Source: Bolinopsis microptera (Eukaryota; Ctenophora; Tentaculata; Lobata; Bolinopsidae). Taken from it: a DNA stretch of 64,000 nt. Where the stretch lies: contig NC_087082.1 in NCBI RefSeq assembly GCF_026151205.1, forward strand, positions 17,081,401 to 17,145,400, read 5' to 3'. The notes below the pieces were generated by a model that worked only from the letters and a program-made list of their open reading frames with translations, made no database searches and was not told where the DNA came from. Position 1 is the first letter of the stretch. Each line of letters opens with the position of its first letter. Below are positions 44,035-54,682 of this stretch, one piece after another. Both the position numbers and the translations under genes were made by a program.

Positions 44035-45533
44035 TCAAAGCACGTAATACAACAACAAAAACATTACAGTAAGAGTCACAAAACAGCCGATATAAAACAA
44101 GTACTGATCGTGAGCTGATCGCCGCTCTACTAGTTTCATTACTGTTGTGGAGAGACCGAGAGTGTTGGCTATTCCTGCCATGCGGTTCTTGATAGCCTGT
44201 AATCATAAATTTGTTTGAAAGGCTGACATTTTAGGGCATAGTTTGATGAGCAGTGAAACAATCTCAAATTTCAGGAATCTGTGAACAAAAATATTCACTG
44301 AAACAACCTGTCATCCAGTTATAATCCTTATCGATAAAATAAAAAATTTTAGTACGTAAGAGTCTTTAAATGAGAGGCAGAGAGTGAGAAAGGTAAAAAC
44401 AAACCCCTAAAGTTGAGCGCTGATCACGGAGTTGTTTGAGAGCCTGAGCTCCTGTATCAAGCATCCTGTCCATTCCTCTGTTGGAGTGACTCACTTTATC
44501 GTTAAATGACAAAGCTGCGTCTAGTGCTAATATTGTGTCCTGAGGAGTATAGGACTCTTATCACCTTCTTAACTTAAGCTAAGTTGACTCAGAATAAGGT
44601 TTTGTCATTGGATCCCATTCTTTTGAGAAGAAAAAACGTTAGTGAACTGATCATGTGAATGGCACTTACTGAGTTATCATTAGCAGTGAACTGTTTGCCC
44701 AGTAACTCCTCCCTCTCCGTTTTCTGCCTCTCATGTGCACTGAACTGGGTTCTGTACTTCTGAAGTGCTGTATTCAGTGCTCTACTTTCGTGCATTAACT
44801 GGTCGTATCTGGAAACCATGTAATTTTAGATGATAATGATAATGTTCCAATAATATCTTTATCAGAGCATCTCTTTCGAATTTTTATAAGCTAGTGGCGA
44901 AGAAGGAAAGGTTGTTGAGTTATAGTCTGGAACAACCCCAAGATATAATTTTTCACTCGGAGTTTTAGTGTACATTACGTTTTTTAGTTTTGGAACCACT
45001 ATAATGATTAAACATATCCCACAAAATATGAAATACACAACAGTACAATGTGTACCTGGAACAGGTACCTGTACTTGGAGTTGTGTCGACGGTGAGCAGG
45101 TTCCTTTCTAACAAGTATATCCAGTCTCTCACAGTCTCCTGACAGCTGTTCCTGAAACAATAACTGTTTAAATACTTATTTAGTTTTGTCATAAAAATAG
45201 CAAAAGCTCTTGTGATTAAGCTCTATTAGAAATCATTAATTGTGAACAAAGAAATCGAATGTTAGTCCAAGTCTATGATGGGATAAATACATTATTTTTA
45301 AATTTATAAAATTTTGCATTGAATCATTTTGTTTTAAACGTGCTCTGATTAATAACTTTCTCTGAGCAACAAATTACATATTCTAATCTTGATAACACTA
45401 TAATCATATTTACCTGAAGTCCAATGATTTGACTCATTACCGTGGCATCTCCTTTGCCATATGCCTCAACTAGCTGTTGCAGTTCAAGCAGACGCCGGTA
45501 TGAAACTGGCATCAACCTCTCTATTTCACTCAT
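44035..45533 (-). CDS. GOSR2: Golgi SNARE membrin (GOSR2/Bos1), complete
   Basis: A Qb-SNARE acting in ER-to-Golgi and intra-Golgi vesicle fusion. Five exons: 45414-45533, 45069-45151, 44670-44808, 44405-44539, 44035-44196. All splice phases agree and they total 212 codons plus stop, the same length as human GOSR2. The N-terminal helical domain reads CERLDILVRKEPAHRRHNSKYR. The linker reads QKTEREELLGKQFTANDNS. The SNARE region contains NRGMDRMLDTGAQALKQLRD and ANTLGLSTTVMKLVERRSA. A single C-terminal membrane anchor is YLFYIGCFVTLTVMFLLLYY. The start is the ATG at 45531-45533. The donor of exon 2 is the upstream GTACCT, chosen because it alone restores phase. Expressed as a tail-anchored protein of the early secretory pathway. 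Confidence 0.96.
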
Positions 45534-45941
45534 GGCTGTTAATATATGATGATGAAAATCTAATTTTTACAGGCTACAATGAGAATTTTAGTAACAAATG
45601 TTAATATGAAGTTAGTGAATAGTATAATACAATCATTAAGGAGATTGGACGTTGATCAAACATTACATTTTTTTAAAAAATCTAAAACTTTTCAAACAAT
45701 ACATAATTATACAGAATTGAATGCTTCTAAATAAACCCAGTTATAAAAGGAAAAAACCGATATAGCCCTAATTTTCACTATCCCAGAATATTGAAACCCA
45801 AATTATGTATTGAAAGAGGGGTAACCAAAACACGGTAGTGTGCAGTAATACCACACCCTCAATAACATTGGGCCCTAGCAACAATTAATTAATCAATGAA
45901 TCAAAACATATAATATTGTACTTATAGAAAATATAAAACTC
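45534..45941. other. Intergenic upstream of GOSR2
   Basis: AT-rich, no coding region. Should include the GOSR2 promoter (minus strand). The last part is the 3' end of the neighbouring ORF1 element. Confidence 0.4.
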
Positions 45942-46920
45942 TCAAGGCTCCTTCTCCGAGCTAATGACTCTAAAGTTCCTGATTACGTGAACTTTGTCCG
46001 GCTCTGCTGTCCTTTTATTGAGTAGCTGGACGACAACATTCTTGTAGGCTATTCTGTCTGCAGCTGATCTATCAGGAGTAATGTAAACAGAACTAAACCC
46101 CTCTACATGTCTTAATAACTTAGTCTTGCTCAAGATGGTACGAGCTTGATCTGAGCTTGACAAAGTGAATTTAACTGGTCTGACTCGTTCACTTGTGTCC
46201 TTTCCAACTCTATTACATCTCAAAATTTTTGGTTTTTCGTTGAGATGGTCCAACAAAATACCAGATACCTTAGCATCCAGGTTCTCCTCGCCTCAGTCTC
46301 TGGAATCCCAAAGATAATCAGACTTTTACTTCGATCTTCTTCTAGGGCAACCCTTTTCACTGCAGCTTGGATTTTCTTCGGTGCAAAGGCGTTTTTGCAC
46401 GTGTTTTTCAACAGAGACGAAAAGGTCTTAATCTCTTTCTGAGCTGCACTTTTCACAGTTCCAATCTCGTCATCCTTCTTCAAAGCTAACTTTTCCTGCA
46501 GATCACTGATTTTTGCCATATCTTCTTCTTGCTTCGAGAGTAACTTCTCTTGTAGTTCTATGATCTTAGTCGCATCTTCAATTGCACACTGTCTCTAGCC
46601 ATTCTGATAACTTCTCTCTAGACACACTTCTCTGGTTCAGTTTGTCGAATTGCACATCATCGTTGTGTTCGGCACCGATTTTACTTCTAATCTCCTTGAA
46701 AATACTGTTAGTTGCCATGTGTATCTGATTCGCATACTCCGTAAGGAACTGGCCATTCATAACCATAGCATCATCTACCATATCCAAGTGTTCATTCTGT
46801 AGCGGCAAAGGCATCGTACACGTTGTACAGAAAATGTACAAAAAATGTATACAAATCTACAAAGCCAGAGAGATAATTCAACGCGCACACAAAACTGCTG
46901 ATAAGAGAGCTACAATTTAG
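45942..46920 (-). pseudogene. Second ORF1-only LINE-type element, frameshifted
   Basis: The ORF1 reading starts at about 46814 (MPLPLQNEHLDMVDDA) and continues in three frames. 46814-46578 holds the N-terminus. 46519-46220 holds the coiled coil (ISDLQEKLALKKDDEI) and EEDRSKSLIIFGIPE. 46256-45942 holds RVGKDTSERVRPVKFTLSSS and YITPDRSAADRIAYKNVV. The domain order matches the intact ORF1 at 35296, though the sequences are diverged. The 5' leader shares AGCTCTCTTATC with it. No reverse transcriptase follows. At least two frameshifts make it dead. Confidence 0.8.
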
Positions 46921-47944
46921 CAACGAATGTAAAAGTGTAATATCTGATGTTTAACAATAAAAGAGAACAAAGTATGGACCTCGTGCAGTAAGTTACTGGT
47001 CTGATAAATTCATTAAAGAGCTCCTCAGACAGAATATTGCCAAATTGTCTTTCCTCTCTCACGTCATTGTAACTGACAGGGAATATCCCTGTGCATGATC
47101 CAGTAAGTTTGGCGATAATTTCATGAATAAACTTGCTGATGATCGTGAAATAGACCTGTGCAGTGGTCCAGATCAGCAACCGAATCACTTAGTTGGACGA
47201 AATGAACCCAGGGGGGGGGGGGGGGGGGGGGACTCCCAACCCAACGCTTGGACAGGTAGTTGATGCACCTTTCACAGTTAAACAAAAATTTCAGTTAAAC
47301 AAAAATTTCAATTTTATGCCATTTATTAATACAGAATAAACAAGTTTACAATAAATCAATTTGATATTTAAAGGAATCCTAATTAAATTAGGATAAATTA
47401 TTAAATTTGTAGTATGGTTGTCATTATATATAGGGTGACGGGGTACGGTAGAGGAGTGTGCGTGCTGTTCGCTATTGCTCACACCAAACGTTAACCTAGT
47501 AAAAGTTTTGTATCGACACTGGTCTCCATCACGATACAAAATTAGGATTGTAGAATTTATTGTATATAACTATTTGGAATGGAGGTAGCGGCGTGGTTCA
47601 ATAGAGTGACAGCTTACTGATTAAGAGTTGTTTTTAAGTGAGAATAATGGGTACATTTTTGGACCTAAAGGCTGCAGTATGGCAACTTTAAAAAACTTTG
47701 GTCTACTTGCTGTGAGGTGCCTCAGTTACATGGGTTGGGGTCCCCCCTTTTTTAAAAATGGGAACATAACATTTTAATTATGTGTACTGATGAGGACCCT
47801 TAACCCTTAAAAGATCCAGCAGTTTTACATTTTTACAGGGCCACTTGTACTTTTCATATAGCCATTAACCACCCATGACCCATCCAGGTTATTCGACTAT
47901 GTTAAACTTAGAGAAATCACCGATGTTCTTAAGATTTCGAAATA
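46921..47944. other. Non-coding with a G run
   Basis: A 21-base G run at 47211-47231. A stretch around 47585-47640 (GTAGCGGCGTGGTTCAATAG) faintly resembles a tRNA-derived SINE head, but no complete A/B-box pair can be shown. Frames on the minus strand (46910-47188, 47291-47539) have no supported identity. Confidence 0.45.
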
Positions 47945-48008
47945 AAGGCGCTTCCTTATATACCCCAAATGTCACATAAATAAAGGTTTCGTCAAGAACA
48001 TTGTTATT

Positions 48009-48521
48009 ATGTGTGGTATAAATGATGTTAGAAGACCATCTGTTAAATCTCAGCGTGAAATTTTTGCTATATTTAGTCATCTAGAATTCAAGATTGAGCA
48101 AATTCAAGAGGCCAATCCAACTGCCCAAGTATTTCTTTGTCCTCTTTTACCAACTCGAAATGCTGATTTAAATAGGAAAGTTCTTTACTTTATAGAACTT
48201 ATTCGTCGTGAGCTACTCCCCAAAAACTTTGGTGTCCAGTTCGTTGATGGCTTTGATGACTTCCTTGACAATAACACTGGCTTACTTTGCCTAACCTTGT
48301 CCAGGGAGTTTGACAGATATGGCCGAACGGATTACCTGCACCTTAATTGGAAGGGAGTGGCCAAACTTGCTACTTTAATCCGTAATACTGTCCTTGTTAG
48401 GATGCATGGAGGGACTGATAGGAGGAAGAGGGGGAGGAGGGACGGTAGAGCTGGTTCAACACTTTATTCTGATGCCGCCAGAGAACAGCCTCGTGTTGAA
48501 GGCTATCAGCCTCCAACATGA
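48009..48521 (+). CDS. LINE ORF1, SGNH (GDSL) esterase-like, 5'-truncated
   Basis: 170 codons; the frame is open upstream to about 47945 but lacks the first catalytic block. CGINDV is the GxND block III of SGNH hydrolases, and TDYLHLNWKG carries the DxxH of block V, so two of the four blocks including the catalytic Asp/His are visible. A basic tail (DRRKRGRRDGRAGS) follows. CR1-type LINEs are known to encode such esterase domains in ORF1. The block I serine (GDS) is missing through truncation. Confidence 0.75.
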   Translation: MCGINDVRRPSVKSQREIFAIFSHLEFKIEQIQEANPTAQVFLCPLLPTRNADLNRKVLYFIELIRRELLPKNFGVQFVDGFDDFLDNNTGLLCLTLSREFDRYGRTDYLHLNWKGVAKLATLIRNTVLVRMHGGTDRRKRGRRDGRAGSTLYSDAAREQPRVEGYQPPT

Positions 48522-51319
48522 ATGTTCTTAAAAAAGAGGTCTGTGCCCACTGTTTAAAAAGTATTTACTTAGGTCAATCTATAATTGAATGCTACCACTG
48601 TAATTGTCCCATTCACTCTAGATGTTTTAACACCAGTGACAAACAAAATAAAAAAGTTGACTTGTACTGCAATAATTGTCTCCACCTAGCAGTAAACCGT
48701 TATAACCCATTTAAGCTTCTGAATGATGACAATGATGACAACACTGATGCAGATGATGTAATACGTAAAATCTCTGATGTACTTGAAAGCTGTGACTCAT
48801 ATTCTGTAAAAGACATAAACCGCACCTTTGCTAACGAATTACAAGTGCAAAACTCACTAATATTTCAAAATCTTGATGGCAACAAATCAAACTTTGACTC
48901 GCTGGCAATTGAAATAGCTAGGTTTACTAACAAATTCTCTGTAATTGGTCTTGCTGAAACGAATGTAGGCCCTGAAATGAAAAACTTGTACGAACTCACA
49001 GGCTATGAGAGCTTCTATCAAGATACCTTCGACTCGAAAGTAAAAGGCTCAGGAGTAGCTCTATATGTCCTGAACTCCTTCAATGCTGTCAAAAATAGCA
49101 ACCTTTCCGAAGTGACAGAAAATCTAGAAACCCTCTTTGTAACTATGGGTAGTCTAGGAAACTCTACTTCTATAGGAGTAATATACCGCCCTCCAAGTGG
49201 CAATGCTGAGCAAGCTCTCCAAGAATTGTCGTCAATACTTGATAAAGCACCAAAACATACACACATTGCAGGTGATTTTAACATTAATCTCCATAGTAAC
49301 CACAGTAGTGGATATAGAAAGGCTCTAAAAAAGGTTCGTAAAAAAGCTGTATCTGAATATTATTCTGACAAGTTTCTTGAAACTCAGGGAAATTCCAAGA
49401 AAACCTGGGAACTGATAAATAAAATTCGTGGCAAACAGAAACGTGATATCAGACCTATATTTACCATAGACAATGAAAAGATAACTGATCGCAGAGTTAT
49501 AGCTAATGAATTCAATAAGTATTTTGTATCCCTAGCATCTAACCTTAATGCAGCCTACACAGAACTAGGAGAGATACAAATAAATCAGCTTCCAAGTTTC
49601 TGTGACTTCTTACCTAAATCGAATACAGCTAATATATATCTACATGACTGCTCACCTGAGGAGGTGGCTAAGATCATATCGGAACTTAAGAATGGCAAGG
49701 CTAGCGACATACCAGTACATATAGTAAAGGCAGTATCAGGCAAAATTAGCCCACTACTATCGGTATTGTACAACGAATGTATGCAACAGGGATTTTTTCC
49801 AGACGACCTAAAAGTAGGTAAAATAAGTCCAATATATAAGAAAGAAAATGCTGAGCTTCTTGAAAATTACAGGCCTATCTCAACCTTAGCAATATTCGGT
49901 AAAATACTTGAAAAAATCATATTCTCCAGGCTTTACAGTTTCTTTCAGTCGCAAGGATTATTATATGAAAATCAATATGGCGTTAGAAAAAATCACTCGA
50001 CAAGCCATGCACTCAACTTTTCTGTCGACTACATTGAAAAATCTTTAAGAGATAAAAATCACGTACTAGGCATCTTCATTGATTTAAGTAAAGCTTTTGA
50101 CACAATCTGTCATGATAAACTGCTTAAAAAACTGAATGATTATGGAATTCGAGGGACTGCAAATAAATTGATAGCCAGTTACCTTTCTAATAGACAGCAA
50201 TATGTTTCAGTACTTGGAGAAGAATCCGAAAAACTGTCTGTAATATTTGGTGTTCCTCAGGGGTCAGTATTAGGTCCCTTGCTTTTCATTATCTACATCA
50301 ATGAAATATATAGAGTATCAGACCTAGGTAAGTTTATACTTTTTGCCGATGACACCAACATATTTGTTGTAGATAAATGTATAAAAACACTTTACTGCAA
50401 AGCTAATAAAATTCTTAAACTTGTTCATCAGTATATGAAGAGTAACTTGCTGCATATCAACATAAAGAAATGTTGTTATATCCACTTTAAGCCGAACTGT
50501 AGAAATGAACCAGATTCAAACACCAATGAATTAGAACTGACACTAAATAATATAGCAATTAAAAAGGTGGAGGAAACTAAGTTTCTTGGAGTCATCATTG
50601 ACCAAAAACTGAACTGGGATGCTCACTTAAGAGCGTTAAACCGTAAATTGAAATGTGAGATAGGTAGACTATGTGGAATTAGACGCTGTGTACCTAAAAA
50701 ACTATATAAGGACCTGTACCACACCCTTTTTGAATCACACCTATGTTATGGAATATCTGTTTGGGGAGGTGTATCAAATAATAAACTAGAAGCCATATTT
50801 AAAACACAAAAGAAATGCATAAGAATTCTCTTTGGTGATAATGATGCATACTTCAATAAGTTCAAAACATGTGCCAGAGTAAGGCCTATCACTAGGGATA
50901 AGACCGGTAAAGTTATCAAGCAGATGTTAGGCAAAGATTTCTTTGAACTAGAACACAGTAAACCAATCTGTAACGAGTATAACTTCCTGACTGTCCACAA
51001 TCTTCATAAGTTGCACTGTTTACTGGAAATGTTCAAAATTAATAAGTTCCAATCACCAATCTCAATGTTCTCTTTATTCAACAGGTCACCAAGACGAGAC
51101 AACTACTTCATCCCACCCACTCCATCCTCACTATTCATCTATCAATCAACTAGTATTTGGAATCACTGCCGTAAGTCAACAAGTGAAATAGACTTCTCCA
51201 CTCCCATCAGTATATTCAAGAATAATCTTAAGAAATCTTTGTTAGAACTACAGTCTAAATATGACCGACAACTTTGGTGCAGTTACAACTTTGATGCAAA
51301 TGAATTATCATTGAAATAG
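48518..51319 (+). CDS. LINE ORF2: PHD-like finger, APE endonuclease (internally deleted), reverse transcriptase
   Basis: 933 codons without a stop. Residues 9-56 form a PHD-like zinc finger (CAHC ... CYHCNCPIHSRC ... YCNNC). The endonuclease follows with IGLAETNVG and IYRPPSG, then AGDFNINLHSNHSSGYRKAL. At this point the usual later endonuclease blocks (through the SDH motif) are absent and the sequence jumps to the pre-RT region. The reverse transcriptase is complete: NYRPISTLAIFGKILEK, FIDLSKAFDTICHDKLL, GVPQGSVLGPLLFIIYINE, FADDTNIF. It ends in the thumb/C-terminal region with SIWNHCRKS. The deletion joint contains AGTAACCACAGTAGTGG, the CACTIN-type minisatellite motif. Confidence 0.92.
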   Translation: MNVLKKEVCAHCLKSIYLGQSIIECYHCNCPIHSRCFNTSDKQNKKVDLYCNNCLHLAVNRYNPFKLLNDDNDDNTDADDVIRKISDVLESCDSYSVKDINRTFANELQVQNSLIFQNLDGNKSNFDSLAIEIARFTNKFSVIGLAETNVGPEMKNLYELTGYESFYQDTFDSKVKGSGVALYVLNSFNAVKNSNLSEVTENLETLFVTMGSLGNSTSIGVIYRPPSGNAEQALQELSSILDKAPKHTHIAGDFNINLHSNHSSGYRKALKKVRKKAVSEYYSDKFLETQGNSKKTWELINKIRGKQKRDIRPIFTIDNEKITDRRVIANEFNKYFVSLASNLNAAYTELGEIQINQLPSFCDFLPKSNTANIYLHDCSPEEVAKIISELKNGKASDIPVHIVKAVSGKISPLLSVLYNECMQQGFFPDDLKVGKISPIYKKENAELLENYRPISTLAIFGKILEKIIFSRLYSFFQSQGLLYENQYGVRKNHSTSHALNFSVDYIEKSLRDKNHVLGIFIDLSKAFDTICHDKLLKKLNDYGIRGTANKLIASYLSNRQQYVSVLGEESEKLSVIFGVPQGSVLGPLLFIIYINEIYRVSDLGKFILFADDTNIFVVDKCIKTLYCKANKILKLVHQYMKSNLLHINIKKCCYIHFKPNCRNEPDSNTNELELTLNNIAIKKVEETKFLGVIIDQKLNWDAHLRALNRKLKCEIGRLCGIRRCVPKKLYKDLYHTLFESHLCYGISVWGGVSNNKLEAIFKTQKKCIRILFGDNDAYFNKFKTCARVRPITRDKTGKVIKQMLGKDFFELEHSKPICNEYNFLTVHNLHKLHCLLEMFKINKFQSPISMFSLFNRSPRRDNYFIPPTPSSLFIYQSTSIWNHCRKSTSEIDFSTPISIFKNNLKKSLLELQSKYDRQLWCSYNFDANELSLK

Positions 51320-54300
51320 GTTGATTTAGTAAACATAATCACATGAGTAAACCACGGTGTTATTGCAAAAAACCATGACAAGGGTATCAGACCTATATTA
51401 ATCTAAGAGACGACACAAAACGAATCATCATACAACAAATTTTAAATTCCTGCGGCACAGGATCCTGTTGCTTTCCTACTCTACCTCTCCCAAACCCCTC
51501 TCTCCTTCTCCTCTCTTCAGGTTTATTCTTCAATTTTTTAAAAAATTAGATAGCAGATGTATTTTCTTTTAAATGAAGTAATGGCATTATACATTGATTG
51601 GTATCGTATGTATGTTGTGTATAGTGTTTGCTGACTGGGTATATGCTATATATTTTGAGGCTCACGACGTCTCGTCCCATGGGTGGAGTAGTAGGCTGAG
51701 TATTTACGTCTTCAGTTTACAAATCGAAATGTGTTCTCCTTACTTCGTATGGGGAAACATTGACAGGTTTGCCTTAGCCTTTGGGACGAGTGTTTGCCCA
51801 CCGGGGATCCAAAAATATGATTATCATGGACATTACTTTGACACATAAACTAATCAAACGACTTGAATGATTCCAGAAAATTTTACTAACTGCATTTAGC
51901 TAGTTTATAGTAAATACACACGATCGCAGAATAGAGGAGCACAATTGGGTTCTTTGTTCTGCGACTGTGTTTCCTCGGTGGGCCGACAGGTTTTTGTTGT
52001 GTAGTAGTGCTGGGGAAAAAAACACTTTAACTATCAATGAGAGTACAAATTTTTAATTCTTGACCTTAGTGCCACAGTTTCTGTGGTAAAAACAAATTTA
52101 TAGTTAAACGTTATATAATGTAGAAGGGCACGATTTACTCACATCACTAAGCATCTGGATGGATAATTAGCACACAAGGATAAACTGACCTTTAAACATG
52201 ACCACCAACTATACCACGTAACCATAGCTCCGAAATAAATAAATTGCTCTACATAGAAACATCTGGCCTGATCCTATCACATTGTGGTCCCCAGGGGTTC
52301 GGTAAAGCCCTTACAGGCAACTGGGTCCTTTTACCAGCCACAATAAAATTGGTCATGCCAGTACTGTCATAAACTGTAACCAACTATTTAAAAATTAGAC
52401 ATCTTTAGCTAAATTTTAAATTTTAAGTCATAGAGCAATCTTCTTAATTTTAAAATTGTTAAGAATTATATTTTACCCTAACTATGATGTGGTGGCATTT
52501 CATACTTAACTAAATTTCAACTTTGAAAGTAAATAGATTATTAGTGACAACAAATTATAGTTTAAGACATCCATTCTGCATTGTGTTTCCAATATTAGAA
52601 TTTATGATATGTATTGATTGAATAATTGGTAATAAATTTAACTTTTGTTTTATTAACTTTTGTTTTATTAATTATAAATCCAGTATATGGCTTATAAATC
52701 AAGAGGCTTGCATATAATGAACATATTGACACGGGTGCAGAGTTGAGTCTGTACGGAACCTAGTAGTTTCAGATCCTTGTTTAACTTGCCGTACAGCAAG
52801 GTCATCCACTACTTTAGCCCGGCGAGGCACTATGTGGGCTTTATAAAGGCATTATGTATGCGCTTTCGAAGGACCACGAACGTGCAAGTTCTTTTTATTT
52901 GTTAGTAAGCATCTTATACTATATACTGGTTCCAACAAGTTTATTACCGGATGTTTACTTATATTTATTGTGATATTATTATTCATTGTAATGACAATAA
53001 AATTTCAATGTTGTTTTCCTTAAAAATGTTGTTTTCCTTATTAGTATATAAGCTGTAATTAAAATTCGGAACGTAAACGTAGAATAAGTCAGTTGTTATT
53101 GTGTTCAAGAGAAAAAATTATAAATTAACTTAATTGAAGATGTCAATTCATCGCAGCTCGGCGCGGCACAGTAACGCATTCTGACGGATTTTACTCGTCT
53201 TCTCGAAATATTATTGATTATGGCCCGATGGCAAGTGCTACGAAGTAGTGCGCGCCGGGCCAGACCACTAACAATGGTCAATAACACATCGCGCTACAAA
53301 ATTAACCGGATCATAATTAAATTGCACAAATAATACTTGTGCAACAATTTCGTAAAATATTGTCGATCATTTACTTGAAACACCAATCCCTCGCTCACAT
53401 TCGTTTTAATTTTACTTTGTACATATATTTACTATTGGTGATTGGTAAATGGCTTAACGGGCGATACTCGTAAAATAGCTGTTCAATATACAGGACCGTC
53501 GACGAGTCCAACTCGGCACGCGTCCTGGTAGGTTGTAAACATACAAGTAAATGGCACTCACGTTAAAGTTGACGGGTGATACTGAAATTGTTTATATTTC
53601 TGCGAAGAAGCATGTTTGAAATATTATTTGACCCAGGGCAAAGTGCTGCAAAATAGCGCGCGCCGGGTTAGTCAATGAACAATGAACAAACAACTTAAAA
53701 ATCACAAACACTTTTAATCATTAATTGCTTAAATAATTATGTGCTGTGACCGAGAAAAATTGTTGAAAAGTGGTATACAAATTTATAGTAAGCCGCGCAG
53801 ACATATATGATATAAGCGTAATTTTAAAACATTTTTTAGCACAGGGTTGGTTTGTTAACATTGTTACTGTTAGTTGTAAATGGGTGATATTCGAAATAAC
53901 TACAAAGTTTTAAATAAAAGGTTTAACTATAAAAAACAATGAGCACTTTATGTTTGATATAAGACGTTAATTTTATTTCATTAGCCTATATAAAAAGCTT
54001 TAATGCACTTCTGCGATTGAGTGCACAAGCAGGTCTCAAAACTGCAACATTTCAATTTATGCAATTTATAGCATTTAATCTATTGTATTGTTCATTTTTC
54101 GAGGGTGTCTATCCTTATAACTAGACAATTACCATTGCTGAAATTATCTGTATACTGTTCGAAACATTTTCTATTTATGCAGTGAGCCCCTTCACGCGAT
54201 CAGCGAGCCCCAGTAACATATCACCACCCTGGAGATTATTAAGTCAAATGAGTAATCATCAAATTCCAAACATTTCTTAGTTGGACCCGATTACTTGAAT

Positions 54301-54682
54301 TGTTGAAAACTTGGTGTCGAATGTAGAACCACTTCACAGAACCACAGAACCAAAGTCAAGAAGTTTGCACAAGATCTAGGTCCTATTCTTTCTAGTCTGG
54401 TTAGGTTTAGAGTCAACTAAGATTAAAATTGAAACATCAGTTGTTTCAATTCCAGTTGGTTGAAATGTGAAATTATTTATCAATGCTTATCTGCATATAA
54501 TGTTCAAGCCCTGTAAAACGATGAGATTGTCAGTTCAGATCAACACTGAACGTTTACATACTCGATTTCATTTGTTTTTCTCATATATCCTGTCATCACT
54601 CCTGGAGTAATGGATATTATATGTTTATTTCAATAAATATAATAATCAATAAATTAGAATAGAAACTTGTCTTCTTTTCAGC
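51320..54682. other. 3.4 kb AT-rich DNA without a supported gene
   Basis: Follows the LINE. The 84-codon frame at 51594-51848 and others show no family features. A ~35-bp GC-rich motif around GCGCGCCGGG occurs twice (about 53226-53262 and 53636-53670) with similar left context (GCAAGTGCT / AAAGTGCTG), a possible degraded repeat pair. Nothing else noted. Confidence 0.45.

Larger units (their letters stand above)
47945..51319 (+). mobile_element. CR1/L2-like LINE, 5'-truncated, with SGNH-type ORF1 and APE-RT ORF2
   Basis: Two frames overlapping by 4 bases (ATGA at 48518-48521), an arrangement typical of stop-restart translation. ORF1 is truncated at its 5' end; ORF2 is uninterrupted but its endonuclease has an internal deletion, so this copy should be immobile. 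The 3' end is somewhere after 51319; no clear poly-A or microsatellite tail was found. Confidence 0.9.

Noticed and set aside
47585-47640. tRNA gene or SINE head
   Set aside because: Only a faint A-box-like stretch; no B box or cloverleaf can be drawn.
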